From Pseudoalteromonas marina (GTDB taxonomy: Bacteria; Pseudomonadota; Gammaproteobacteria; Enterobacterales; Alteromonadaceae): a stretch of 64,000 bases of DNA. How positions within the stretch are numbered: the first letter of the stretch is position 1; every line of letters begins with the position of its first letter. Below, one piece after another: positions 43,303 through 53,083 of the stretch. Under the pieces are notes generated by a model, which saw only the letters and a list, made by a program, of their open reading frames with translations, was not told the origin of the DNA and made no database searches. The stretch is taken from positions 1,116,001 to 1,180,000 of the forward strand of contig NZ_AHCB03000005.1 of the NCBI RefSeq assembly GCF_000238335.3, given 5' to 3'. The translations under genes were made by a program, and so were the position numbers.

Positions 43303-44430
43303 ATGGTAGATAAAGCATTAGGTGGCGCAGGTTTACGCGGACAAGTCGCAGGCCAAACGGCATTATGTACAGTTGGCCAAAGTGGCTCGGGCTTAACGTA
43401 TTGTGGTTACGACATCAGCGAGCTGGCTGAAAAAGCGCAGTTTGAAGAAGTGTCGTTTTTACTTTCACGCGGTGAGTTACCTACATCTAGCGAGTTGGCT
43501 GAGTACAAAGCAAAACTAAAAAGCTTACGTGGCTTGCCAGATGCACTTAAAACCGTGCTTGAAAATATTCCTAAAGACGCGCACCCAATGGATGTAATGC
43601 GTACAGGTTGCTCTATGTTGGGTAACCTTGAAATGGAACTTGATTTTAGCCAAGCAAACGATGCGATTGACCGCATGGTTGCCGTGTTCCCAAGTATTAT
43701 TTGTTACTGGTACCGCTTTTCACACGATGGTGTTCGTATTGAAACACAAACAGACGACGATTCAGTAGGCGCACACTTTTTAACGTTATTACACGACAAA
43801 GCACCAAGCGAGTTGTTTGCGCAAGTAATGAATGTGTCGCTTATTTTATACGCAGAGCACGAATTTAATGCCTCTACATTTACAGGGCGCGTATGTGCTT
43901 CTACCTTGTCTGATATTCATTCGTGTGTAACGGGTGCGATTGGTACGTTACGCGGGCCATTACATGGTGGTGCAAACGAAGCTGCAATGGACATGATTGA
44001 AGGCTTTACTAGCGCAGAACATGCTGAGCAAGAAGTAATGGGTATGCTTGAGCGTAAAGATAAAATTATGGGCTTTGGCCATGCTATTTACCGTGAGTCG
44101 GACCCGCGTAATGTAATTATTAAAAAGTGGTCTGAAAAATTAGCAGCAGAGGTGGGCGATGATGTGCTTTACCCGGTTTCTGTTCGTTGTGAAGAAGTAA
44201 TGTGGCGCGAGAAAAAGTTATTTTGTAATGCTGATTTTTTCCATGCATCGGCTTATCACTTTATGGATATTCCCACTAAGTTGTTTACGCCAATATTTGT
44301 AATGAGCCGCGTTACTGGTTGGACAGCTCACGTAAAAGAACAACGTGCTAATAACCGTATTATTCGCCCAAGTGCGGATTACACAGGGCCAGACGCACGC
44401 AGCTATACGCCAATTGAATCAAGAGGCTAA
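43303..44430 (+). CDS. prpC: 2-methylcitrate synthase
   Basis: Condenses propionyl-CoA with oxaloacetate. 375 residues, short citrate synthase type. LAEHEFNASTFTGRVCAST, LRGPLHGGANEAAMDMI (catalytic His) and MGFGHAIYRESDPRN (second His) are signatures; C-terminal RPSADYTGPDARSYTPIE is typical of PrpC. Preceded by TAGGAGA. A terminator-like hairpin follows before acnD. Confidence 0.96.
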   Translation: MVDKALGGAGLRGQVAGQTALCTVGQSGSGLTYCGYDISELAEKAQFEEVSFLLSRGELPTSSELAEYKAKLKSLRGLPDALKTVLENIPKDAHPMDVMRTGCSMLGNLEMELDFSQANDAIDRMVAVFPSIICYWYRFSHDGVRIETQTDDDSVGAHFLTLLHDKAPSELFAQVMNVSLILYAEHEFNASTFTGRVCASTLSDIHSCVTGAIGTLRGPLHGGANEAAMDMIEGFTSAEHAEQEVMGMLERKDKIMGFGHAIYRESDPRNVIIKKWSEKLAAEVGDDVLYPVSVRCEEVMWREKKLFCNADFFHASAYHFMDIPTKLFTPIFVMSRVTGWTAHVKEQRANNRIIRPSADYTGPDARSYTPIESRG

Positions 44431-44443
44431 TTAGTTAGCATGT

Positions 44444-44467
44444 AAGGTGAGCCTAGCTCACCTTTTT
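44444..44467 (+). terminator. Hairpin between prpC and acnD
   Basis: AAGGTGAGC pairs with GCTCACCTT around a three-base loop, followed by TTTGCC. It is a modest terminator inside the operon and could lower acnD and prpF expression relative to prpBC. Confidence 0.55.
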
Positions 44468-44506
44468 GCCTTTTTATTTCCCGTCACTTATTAGCGAATT
44501 TTTATT

Positions 44507-47113
44507 ATGACCATAATTAACAACACTCAGTACCGCAAACCGCTTGCGGGCTCAAATGTAGATTACTACGATACCCAAGCCGCTGTTGATGCCATTAAAC
44601 CAGGCGCTTATGCCACACTTCCTTATAGCTCGCGTGTATTTGCCGAAAACTTAGTACGCCGCTGCGATCCTGCCATGCTTACCGATGCACTTAGCCAAAT
44701 AATTGAGCGTAAACAAGATTTAGATTTTCCCTGGTATCCGGCGCGTGTGGTGTGCCACGATATTTTAGGCCAAACGGCCCTTGTTGATTTAGCAGGCTTG
44801 CGCGATGCGATTGCGGCTAAAGGTGGCGATCCGTCTAAAGTTAATCCAGTGGTGCCAACGCAGCTAATTGTTGATCATTCGTTAGCGGTTGAACATGCAG
44901 GGTTTGATCCTGAGGCATTTGACAAAAACCGTGCTATTGAAGACCGCCGAAACGATGACCGTTTTCATTTTATAAACTGGACTAAAACCGCGTTTAAAAA
45001 TATTGATGTGATCCCGCCTGGTAACGGCATTATGCATCAAATTAACCTTGAAAAAATGTCGCCTGTTATTCAAAACCGCGATGGCATTGCATTCCCAGAT
45101 ACGCTTGTAGGTACCGACAGCCACACCCCGCATGTTGATGCTTTAGGTGTTATTGCTGTGGGTGTAGGCGGGCTTGAAGCTGAAAGCGTTATGCTTGGGC
45201 GTGCATCGTACATTCGTTTACCCGATATTGTAGGCGTAGAGCTTACGGGTACTCGCCAGCCTGGTATTACCGCTACCGATATTGTGTTGGCGATTACTGA
45301 GTTTTTACGCGAGCAGCGTGTTGTATCGACCTATTTAGAGTTTTACGGCGAAGGCGCCGATGCGCTAACGCTTGGCGACAGAGCAACTATTTCGAACATG
45401 ACGCCAGAATTTGGTGCGACTGCGGCCATGTTTTATATCGACGATAAAACAATAGACTATTTACGTTTAACAGGGCGCGATGAAGAGCAAATAGCCCTTG
45501 TAGAAAACTACGCTAAAACGGCTGGCCTTTGGAGTGATAGCTTAAAAACCGCAAGATACGAGCGTGTTTTGACTTTTGATTTATCAAGCGTTGGCCGCAA
45601 TATTGCGGGGCCTTCTAATCCACATCGTCGTGTTTCAACCAGCGATTTAGCGAAAGAAGGTATTTCGGGCGTTGTTGAAAACGAAGAAGGCTTAATGCCA
45701 GACGGTGCGTGTATTATTGCGGCAATTACCAGCTGTACTAATACTAGCAACCCGCGCAATGTAATAGCTGCAGGTTTGTTAGCGCGTAATGCGAATGCAA
45801 AAGGGTTAATGCGCAAACCTTGGGTTAAAACGTCGTTAGCGCCGGGCTCTAAAGCCGTGCAATCGTACCTTGAAGACGCAAACCTATTGCCAGAGCTTGA
45901 GCAGCTTGGTTTTGGTATTGTTGGCTTTGCGTGTACTACCTGTAACGGTATGAGTGGGGCGCTTGACCCTGTGATTCAAAAAGAAGTGATAGATCGCGAT
46001 TTATACACAACGGCTGTGCTTTCGGGTAATCGTAACTTTGACGGGCGTATTCACCCTTATGCAAAACAAGCCTTTTTGGCATCACCGCCTTTGGTTGTAG
46101 CTTATGCTATTGCGGGTACGATTCGTTTTGATATTGAAAAAGATATTTTAGGACAAGATCAACAAGGTAATGATGTAACGCTTAAAGATTTATGGCCAAC
46201 CGATGAAGAAATAGATGCGGTAATTCAGCAAAGCGTTAAGCCTGAGCAATTTAAAAAAGTGTACGAGCCTATGTTTGACTTAACCGTAGATTACGGTGAA
46301 GACAACGACCCACTTTACGATTGGCGAGCGCAAAGTACGTATATTCGTCGCCCGCCTTATTGGGAAGGAGCACTTGCTGGTGAGCGCACCATGAGTGGTA
46401 TGCGTGCATTAGCAGTATTGGGCGATAACATCACAACGGATCATTTATCACCCTCTAACGCAATTATGGCAAGCAGTGCTGCGGGCGAATACCTCACTAA
46501 AATGAATGTGCCTGAAGAAGACTTTAACTCTTACGCAACTCACCGCGGCGACCATTTAACGGCGCAGCGCGCCACGTTTGCAAACCCTAAATTACTTAAC
46601 GAAATGGTACTTGATGATAACGGTGACGTTAAGCAGGGGTCTTACGCGCGTATAGAGCCAGAGGGTGAAAACACGCGCATGTGGGAAGCAATCGAAACTT
46701 ACATGCAACGTAAACAACCACTTATTATTGTGGCCGGTGCTGATTACGGTCAAGGATCGTCGCGCGATTGGGCGGCAAAAGGCGTAAGGCTTGCCGGTGT
46801 TGAAGTTATAGCTGCTGAAGGCTTTGAGCGTATTCACCGCACAAATTTAATTGGCATGGGCGTTTTACCACTTGAGTTTGCACCAGGCACGACACGTAAA
46901 ACATTAAACCTTGATGGTAGTGAAAGCTACGATGTAAAAGGCGTACCAGCACCGGGCGCCACTTTAGAGCTTGTGATCACCCGTAAAAATGGTGAAGTGC
47001 TAACTGCAGCGATGAAATGCCGATTAGATACGCAAGAAGAGTTTTCTATTTATGCTGCTGGTGGTGTATTACAGCGTTTTGCTCAAGACTTTTTAGAAGC
47101 GACAAACGCGTAA
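44507..47113 (+). CDS. acnD: Fe/S-dependent 2-methylcitrate dehydratase AcnD
   Basis: Aconitase-family enzyme that dehydrates 2-methylcitrate to 2-methyl-trans-aconitate, which PrpF isomerises. 868 residues. The three cluster-ligating cysteines lie in AAITSCTNTSNPRN and FACTTCNGMSG. The swivel domain carries VVAGADYGQGSSRD-like residues (VAGADYGQGSSRDWAAKG). Adjacent prpF distinguishes it from AcnA or AcnB. It replaces PrpD in this type of operon. Confidence 0.95.
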   Translation: MTIINNTQYRKPLAGSNVDYYDTQAAVDAIKPGAYATLPYSSRVFAENLVRRCDPAMLTDALSQIIERKQDLDFPWYPARVVCHDILGQTALVDLAGLRDAIAAKGGDPSKVNPVVPTQLIVDHSLAVEHAGFDPEAFDKNRAIEDRRNDDRFHFINWTKTAFKNIDVIPPGNGIMHQINLEKMSPVIQNRDGIAFPDTLVGTDSHTPHVDALGVIAVGVGGLEAESVMLGRASYIRLPDIVGVELTGTRQPGITATDIVLAITEFLREQRVVSTYLEFYGEGADALTLGDRATISNMTPEFGATAAMFYIDDKTIDYLRLTGRDEEQIALVENYAKTAGLWSDSLKTARYERVLTFDLSSVGRNIAGPSNPHRRVSTSDLAKEGISGVVENEEGLMPDGACIIAAITSCTNTSNPRNVIAAGLLARNANAKGLMRKPWVKTSLAPGSKAVQSYLEDANLLPELEQLGFGIVGFACTTCNGMSGALDPVIQKEVIDRDLYTTAVLSGNRNFDGRIHPYAKQAFLASPPLVVAYAIAGTIRFDIEKDILGQDQQGNDVTLKDLWPTDEEIDAVIQQSVKPEQFKKVYEPMFDLTVDYGEDNDPLYDWRAQSTYIRRPPYWEGALAGERTMSGMRALAVLGDNITTDHLSPSNAIMASSAAGEYLTKMNVPEEDFNSYATHRGDHLTAQRATFANPKLLNEMVLDDNGDVKQGSYARIEPEGENTRMWEAIETYMQRKQPLIIVAGADYGQGSSRDWAAKGVRLAGVEVIAAEGFERIHRTNLIGMGVLPLEFAPGTTRKTLNLDGSESYDVKGVPAPGATLELVITRKNGEVLTAAMKCRLDTQEEFSIYAAGGVLQRFAQDFLEATNA

Positions 47114-47128
47114 TAAGGATTAAAAAAT

Positions 47129-48295
47129 ATGTTTAAACCACAAATAAAAGTGCCCGCGACCTACATGCGTGGCGGCACGAGTAAAGGTGTGTTTTTTAAT
47201 TTAACCGATTTGCCAAAGCCTGCCCAAGTGGCAGGTGAGGCGCGCGATAATTTATTACTTCGTGTTATTGGTAGCCCCGATCCTTATGGTAAACAAACCG
47301 ACGGCATGGGCGGTGCAACATCAAGCACCAGCAAAACGGTTATTTTAAGTAAAAGTGAGCAAGCCGATCACGATGTTGATTACTTGTTTGGGCAAGTCGC
47401 AATTGATAAAGCGTTTGTTGATTGGAGCGGTAACTGCGGTAATTTAACTTCAGCCGTGGGGGCTTTTGCAATTAGTAATGGCTTAGTTGATAAAAACCGC
47501 GTGCCCGATAATGGCATAGCTATTGTGCGTGTTTGGCAGGCTAATATTAAAAAAAGCATTTTAGTGCATGTGCCTATGACTAATGGCGAAGTGCAAGAAA
47601 CCGGTGACTTTGAGCTTGACGGTGTGACGTTCCCTGCAGCAGAAGTAAAGCTTGAGTTTGTAGACCCTGCTGATGGTGATGGTGCTTTATTTCCAACAGG
47701 TAATGTTGTTGACGATTTAGAGGTGCCAGATGTTGGTACGCTAAAGGCGACGATGATTAATGCGGGTATTCCAACTATTTTTATTAATGCTGAAGATATT
47801 GGTTATACCGGCACTGAGCTGCAAGACGACATTAATTACGATGATGCTGCGCTTAAAAAGCTTGAAACAATTCGTGCTTATGGCGCTGTTAAAATGGGTT
47901 TAATTAATAATATAAATGAAGCACAATCACGCCAGCATACACCTAAAGTTGCGTTTGTTGCTAAGCCTGAGGCGTATAACGCATCAAGCGGTAAACACAT
48001 TGATGCTGGCAGTATTAATTTATTAGTACGTGCTATGTCGATGGGGAAATTACATCATGCCATGATGGGAACAGCCGCCGTTGCAATTGGCACCGCAGCA
48101 TCAATTGACGGTACGTTAGTAAATATGGCTGCTGGTGGTGGCGCATTGAGTGAAGTGAATTTTGGTCACCCCTCAGGCACGTTAAAAGTAGGCGCTGAAG
48201 CTAAAAAGATTAATGGAGACTGGCAAGTTACTAAAGCGAGTATGAGCCGAAGCGCCAGAGTATTGATGGAAGGGGTTGTAAGAGTTCCCTTTTAA
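47129..48295 (+). CDS. prpF: 2-methylaconitate cis-trans isomerase
   Basis: Isomerises 2-methyl-trans-aconitate to the cis form, required when AcnD replaces PrpD. 388 residues of the DapF-like fold. TYMRGGTSKGVFF near the start, IDWSGNCGNL-like VDWSGNCGNLTSAVG and MGGATSSTSKT are signatures. It starts 15 bases after acnD and ends the operon. No strong terminator follows immediately. Confidence 0.95.
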   Translation: MFKPQIKVPATYMRGGTSKGVFFNLTDLPKPAQVAGEARDNLLLRVIGSPDPYGKQTDGMGGATSSTSKTVILSKSEQADHDVDYLFGQVAIDKAFVDWSGNCGNLTSAVGAFAISNGLVDKNRVPDNGIAIVRVWQANIKKSILVHVPMTNGEVQETGDFELDGVTFPAAEVKLEFVDPADGDGALFPTGNVVDDLEVPDVGTLKATMINAGIPTIFINAEDIGYTGTELQDDINYDDAALKKLETIRAYGAVKMGLINNINEAQSRQHTPKVAFVAKPEAYNASSGKHIDAGSINLLVRAMSMGKLHHAMMGTAAVAIGTAASIDGTLVNMAAGGGALSEVNFGHPSGTLKVGAEAKKINGDWQVTKASMSRSARVLMEGVVRVPF

Positions 48296-48864
48296 TAATT
48301 TTTTACTGCATTATTAACTTTCTGAAATTAAAAGACCCTTATAGTCAGTTAGGGTTAACGTAACAATATTAATAATGCAGTAACAATTAAGCAGGATTTT
48401 AAAATAAATAAAAAAACAAGGGATTGGCTTTTCTAGTTCTAAAGGTTTGCTTTCAATTAAAAGTTCAGTTCTTTTGGGTTGCTTTATCTCAGTTCTGCAT
48501 TTATTTTTAATGTTCTGTCGCAAATACTTGAAGAAAAAATTTAACAAACTAAATTTAATGTAATAATCAATCAATAAACACGATATATTATAAACCAACA
48601 TGTTGGTTTTTTGTGGCTGTAACCTAGGTTATTGAATTTAATTAAGGCCTATAAAAATTAAAACATGGCGTTAAACTAAAATTACATCATTTTATATGTA
48701 TAAATATGTAGCAACAACTCATAGCTTAATGGTACTTTTAAAGTTCTAGTAACAAAGGTTAGATTATTGTGCTTGTTTACATTTTTTGTAAACGACTAAT
48801 ATACTTTCCCAAGTTTAACCAAACTTTTTCAGATACTTATTTCATGGCTATCAAGGAGAAATAA
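48296..48864. other. AT-rich spacer before the lipoprotein locus
   Basis: No gene is supported; a minus-strand frame at 48314-48601 has a composition that looks non-coding. There is a 16-base palindrome AACCAACA-TGTTGGTT at 48593-48608 followed by five T residues, which may act as a terminator for prpF readthrough. The promoter of the next gene should lie in the last 200 bases; AAGGAG (48854-48859) is its ribosome binding site. Confidence 0.5.
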
Positions 48865-51800
48865 ATGGCGAAGCGTATGATCAAATTTACACCAATAGCG
48901 GCATCAGTTGCACTTACACTCGGCTTAACGGCGTGTGGTTCTGACAACGATGGCAATAACTATGTTGCACCACCACCACCTGTTGAGTCTTTTAGCTCAG
49001 AAGACACAGCTTTATTTAACGTAGAAGTTACAGGTAAAGCGGTTAAAGGTGCGATGATGAACGCGGTGGTTAGCGTTTCAACATTAGATGCAACTGGTGA
49101 AATGGTTGCAGTACCATTTCGTTTAGCAGCATCTGCGGAAGCTGAAACATTCTCTGCTGAAGAGTCAACTCAAGCAGCTGCAGATGCAGCAGTTGCTGCA
49201 AGTATTTTAGCAGCAAACCCAGACGCTGTTTTAACAAATGAGAGTGGCCGTTACAGCGTTTACTTAGAAAATGACTTTTCAGGCCCTGTATACATTACTG
49301 TTAAAACATCAGCAGAAGGCGACGATAGCTACCTACGTTGTGATGCATACTTAGGTTGTGGCACTTACGACGAAGCACCAGCTGCAGAAGACGATGTTAA
49401 CGATGGCGATACAGCGATTGAGTTTGGCGAATGGTACAAAACAGACTTAGAGCTTTCTGTTGTTAAATTTATTCCAGCGGTAGAAGCAGATGCATCTGGC
49501 GCAAGTGGTGCTTTAGGCGATGCAAACGTAGCGCGTTCACTAAGAGCAAACGCGACTTTCTTAACAACGCTTGTTTCACAACTTTTAATTGATGCTGGCG
49601 AAGGTGTTGATGCTGCTGGTATTGCTAATTCTAGTGTTGATGTGCTTGTTCAAGTTTTAGGCCCAGACACAGCACTTTTACTTACTTCTTTATTGGGTGA
49701 TGTTTCTAACGGCGGTGCAGTCGATTTAACTGACGTTGACGGCGAAGAAATGCTAGACGATGGTATTTTATCGTTAACTCAAGTTGCTTCATCTATTCAA
49801 GGCCTTGCGGATATTAACGGCAACATGACAAAGCTTATTGCTGGTATTAAAGCAGGTAAAGTAACAGGTAGTGACGATGCAGACATAGCTGCACTAGCTA
49901 CTGCACTGCAACAAGCTGCTACAAATACGGCTAATATTTTCTTTGCAATTGCTACTGGTGAAGAAAGCGATATTGAAGCTGCACTTGCTGCTGCATTTGC
50001 TGTAAACAACCCAGATGCAACTGACGCTGAAAAGGCGGCATTTGCTGCACAATCAACAGGTATTGCTAAAAAAGCAAAAGCGGCTAAAGATAAAGCTGTT
50101 AAAAATGGCGCAGCAAGTGATGCTGGTTTAGCTAAGGCTGCTGAAAAATCTAAAAAAGCGCTTGAGAAAATTGGTTGTACTGACGATTGTACAGTGGGCA
50201 ACGGTTTTTACATGCAACTTGCAGCTAAAACAACTGCTGCGGTAACTGTTGCAGAAGCTGAGCTAGTGTCAATTCAGGCATCAGTTACTGCTGCGCAAGC
50301 TGATTTAGTTGCAGTACAAGCACTAGGTGGTGACACTGTAGTTGACGCAGACACAGCTGTTGCATTTGCAAATGCGGTTGAGTTACTTGTAAATGAAGCT
50401 GCAGTTGCTGATTTAGCCGGTGAATCGAATGCATTGTTTGTACAGTCTCAAGGTTTAGTGTCTGTAGCTACTTTACTTGTGGCTAATAGTTCTGATTACC
50501 AACAAATTTTAGATGATGCAGACGCGTTAGTAACAGGTTCTTCTGCTGAAATTGATAAAGTTTCTACTTTTAATACAGAACTTGAAGCACTTGAAGCTGC
50601 TGCAGCGCAAGCACTTATTGATTTTGATGCAGAAGTTGCAGCAGCAGCTGCCCTTGCTACAGAAACTAACGAACTAGCGCTAGCAGCTGAAACGGCTGCA
50701 ATGACTGCTGAAACAGCGTCTACAACAGCACTATCTGCTGCTGAAGATGCAATGGTAGACAACGCTGAAAATGCAGCTGAAGCGCTAGCACTTGCAGACG
50801 CTGCAATTATTGCGGCTTCTGACTTTGCTGCAAGTGTTGATGCATTAGAAGTTGCTATTGCACAAGCATTAGCTGCAGCAGAAGCTTACTTAGCTTTAGA
50901 TGCTGACAGTGCCGATGCACAAGATTTAATTGATGCTGCAGAGGCAATGGCTGTTACAGCTGCTGCTAAAGCTGAACTTGCATCAGAGCAGTTTGCTACA
51001 GCGTATGCTCTACAATTAACGGCGCAAGAAGCGGTTGCTAAGTTTGAAGTTCTTGTATCTGTTAAAGCAACATCAGAGTCACTAAGCACAATGACTGTAC
51101 TTACAAGCACTGGTGGTGAAGCAGTTCTTGATGCAGCTGACGTATTAGGTGATGTAATTAACGAACTTGCTGATATGGGCAACTCTGGTGAAGGTACGTC
51201 TACTCGTCAACCTAACTGGACTTATGCTTACAGCTTAGACGACCTAACGCTTATGCTTAACAATGCAACCACAGGTGAAATGATCAGCGCTGCTGCATCT
51301 TACCAAGGTGAGCAGTTAGTTGTTGCTTGGGGCGCTACGTTAGTTGGTGGTGATGCTACGGTTGAGCTAATGACTGCAGACACGCAAACTAATGCTCTTG
51401 CAGATTGTGTTGATTTTGCAGCCGGTACTATTGACGAGACTCAAATTGATTCTTGTTTAATATTTACATTTGACGGCGAAGTAGATGCTGACACAGTAGA
51501 TGATGCTGAAATCGTTAATACTGAAACTTGGAACCACGTGACAATTATGGACGGTGATTCTGGGTTTACTGGTATGTTAAATGTAACTGCTGATGACGCG
51601 ACTGACATAGGTACTGTTACTCTTGAAGGTATGTCGGGCGACCTAGACTTTAAAGTTATGGGTACGGTTAACGCAAGCGGCGATGAAGATCAAAGCATGT
51701 TAGAAGTAATGGTTAAAGGTGACGCAGCAATGGGTTACACATTATCTCTTATGGGTGCTGAGTCTACAGGTTACACTGGCGACGTTGAAGCGATGTACGA

Positions 51801-51918
51801 TGGCATGATGATGTCGTTTGGTACTGCTACTAAAGTTACTAATGGGCTTTCAATCACTTACATTGATGGTGTAACAATGGATTACACTGATGTTGATTTA
51901 ATTGACTCAAGCAAGTAA
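48865..51918 (+). CDS. Large alanine-rich lipoprotein of unknown function
   Basis: 1017 residues, not recognised. Lipoprotein signal peptide IAASVALTLGLTACGSD, then a Pro-rich linker (APPPPVE). Residues about 45-160 look like a beta domain (VTGKAVKGAMMNAVVSV to GPVYITVKT), ending in CDAYLGCG (C-x5-C, Cys159 and Cys165). Residues about 440-750 are extremely Ala-rich and helical with many AEA/ALA heptad-like runs, as in an extended coiled coil. The last 260 residues form an acidic beta-rich domain. This suggests a long rod anchored in the outer membrane, with globular ends. It heads a group with an outer-membrane barrel and a second lipoprotein. A strong terminator follows the gene. Confidence 0.75.
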   Translation: MAKRMIKFTPIAASVALTLGLTACGSDNDGNNYVAPPPPVESFSSEDTALFNVEVTGKAVKGAMMNAVVSVSTLDATGEMVAVPFRLAASAEAETFSAEESTQAAADAAVAASILAANPDAVLTNESGRYSVYLENDFSGPVYITVKTSAEGDDSYLRCDAYLGCGTYDEAPAAEDDVNDGDTAIEFGEWYKTDLELSVVKFIPAVEADASGASGALGDANVARSLRANATFLTTLVSQLLIDAGEGVDAAGIANSSVDVLVQVLGPDTALLLTSLLGDVSNGGAVDLTDVDGEEMLDDGILSLTQVASSIQGLADINGNMTKLIAGIKAGKVTGSDDADIAALATALQQAATNTANIFFAIATGEESDIEAALAAAFAVNNPDATDAEKAAFAAQSTGIAKKAKAAKDKAVKNGAASDAGLAKAAEKSKKALEKIGCTDDCTVGNGFYMQLAAKTTAAVTVAEAELVSIQASVTAAQADLVAVQALGGDTVVDADTAVAFANAVELLVNEAAVADLAGESNALFVQSQGLVSVATLLVANSSDYQQILDDADALVTGSSAEIDKVSTFNTELEALEAAAAQALIDFDAEVAAAAALATETNELALAAETAAMTAETASTTALSAAEDAMVDNAENAAEALALADAAIIAASDFAASVDALEVAIAQALAAAEAYLALDADSADAQDLIDAAEAMAVTAAAKAELASEQFATAYALQLTAQEAVAKFEVLVSVKATSESLSTMTVLTSTGGEAVLDAADVLGDVINELADMGNSGEGTSTRQPNWTYAYSLDDLTLMLNNATTGEMISAAASYQGEQLVVAWGATLVGGDATVELMTADTQTNALADCVDFAAGTIDETQIDSCLIFTFDGEVDADTVDDAEIVNTETWNHVTIMDGDSGFTGMLNVTADDATDIGTVTLEGMSGDLDFKVMGTVNASGDEDQSMLEVMVKGDAAMGYTLSLMGAESTGYTGDVEAMYDGMMMSFGTATKVTNGLSITYIDGVTMDYTDVDLIDSSK

Positions 51919-51931
51919 TTTTTAAACTATT

Positions 51932-51964
51932 AAAGGGAAAAGCATTGTGCTTTTCCCTTTTTTT
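51932..51964 (+). terminator. Strong terminator after the Ala-rich lipoprotein gene
   Basis: AAAGGGAAAAGCA pairs with TGCTTTTCCCTTT around a three-base loop (13 base pairs), followed by further T residues. It separates the first gene from the barrel gene, 18 bases before the next start codon, so genes 2 and 3 would depend on readthrough. Confidence 0.9.
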
Positions 51965-51982
51965 ATTGAAAGCGATTAAATT

Positions 51983-53074
51983 ATGAAAAAAAAAATTCTT
52001 TTGCTAGGATTTTCATCAGCTCTACTTTCTCCACTTGCATCCGCTAATAATCAGTTTCAAGTTTTTACTCATTTTGACGCAGAAATTTATACCGAAGCGC
52101 AACCAGTTCAGGCATTTGTTGATGACTTTGATGCGCCGCTAACATTGGGTGACAGTGCATTTACGTACAATATTTTTGAAGTTGGTGTTGGGTACGGTAA
52201 TTTTAAAGTTGGTTTACAAAGTCGCTTTGACTACGTACTAAATTTTGATCCAGATACGGCAAAATACACACACATTGAAAAAAATGATTTGGCTTTTGAA
52301 GATAGATACTACACCTATTATTTAGACGCTAAACAAGCAACTTCTAATGGTATATTTGCGTCTTACGATTTTAAATTTTTAGATAAAAACGCATTAACCA
52401 TTACACCAAAACTTTCTATTTTTGCTAGTACGCATTTTCAAGACGGAATTGTTGACGGGCGTATTTACAGCGATGAAGTAGAAGGCGATATTTCTGTAGA
52501 TTATAACTATTCAAAAGATATTTTATTTAAAAAATTTACGCCACCTGAAAACCCAGAAGGGTTAGGTTATAGCCTAGATATATTTGCTAACTGGCAAGTA
52601 AATGACGAGTTGCATGTAGGCTTTAGCGTTAAAGACTTGCTATATAAAACAGATTATGAAGACAGTGGGTATGTAAATGGGCAAACAACCGAGATCCCAT
52701 TTAGCCAAAACGATAATGGCGATATAATTACGCAGCCAACTGTATCGTTAAAAACATCGTCGTTTGGAAATACGCAATCTCATGACTTTGATATGAAAAT
52801 GCGCATGCAAGCGTTTGCTGATTATAGAATAAATGACCGATTTTCGACTCAATTAACTCTTAAACGCTACGATCAAGATACATTTAGCCAGTTAAAAGGC
52901 CGAGTTCATTTTTGGGATCATTGGAAAGTACAGGCTGGCTATGAAACTAAAAGTAAGGCTTATTTAGTGGGTATTGAAAGCGAGTATTTTGGTCTTAATC
53001 TGCAAACCGATAGTTTAGATTTGGATAAAGCGTATTATGCAAATATAAATTGGTACATGAACATTAAGTTTTAA
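51983..53074 (+). CDS. Outer-membrane beta-barrel-like protein of unknown function
   Basis: 363 residues. Signal peptide KILLLGFSSALLSPLASA. The mature part alternates hydrophobic and polar residues and is rich in Tyr, Phe and Asp, with strands such as GNFKVGLQSRFDYVLNF and WKVQAGYETKSKAYLVG, and ends ANINWYMNIKF with the terminal Phe typical of BAM substrates. Predicted to be a barrel of about 14-16 strands. I do not recognise the family. It starts 65 bases after the first lipoprotein gene and is followed after 3 bases by the second, so 2 and 3 are cotranscribed. Confidence 0.7.
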   Translation: MKKKILLLGFSSALLSPLASANNQFQVFTHFDAEIYTEAQPVQAFVDDFDAPLTLGDSAFTYNIFEVGVGYGNFKVGLQSRFDYVLNFDPDTAKYTHIEKNDLAFEDRYYTYYLDAKQATSNGIFASYDFKFLDKNALTITPKLSIFASTHFQDGIVDGRIYSDEVEGDISVDYNYSKDILFKKFTPPENPEGLGYSLDIFANWQVNDELHVGFSVKDLLYKTDYEDSGYVNGQTTEIPFSQNDNGDIITQPTVSLKTSSFGNTQSHDFDMKMRMQAFADYRINDRFSTQLTLKRYDQDTFSQLKGRVHFWDHWKVQAGYETKSKAYLVGIESEYFGLNLQTDSLDLDKAYYANINWYMNIKF

Positions 53075-53083
53075 GGAATGAAG

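Noticed and set aside
48314-48601. Minus-strand 95-codon frame in the prpF-lipoprotein spacer
   Set aside because: AT-rich, no ribosome binding site, no domain, and a palindrome at its start suggests regulatory DNA instead.
49797-51182. Long antisense frames (49797-50201, 50496-50762, 50886-51182) opposite the large lipoprotein gene
   Set aside because: They mirror the Ala-rich coding strand: GCN codons read backwards avoid stops and give Ser/Ala-rich translations without any domain or ribosome binding site.
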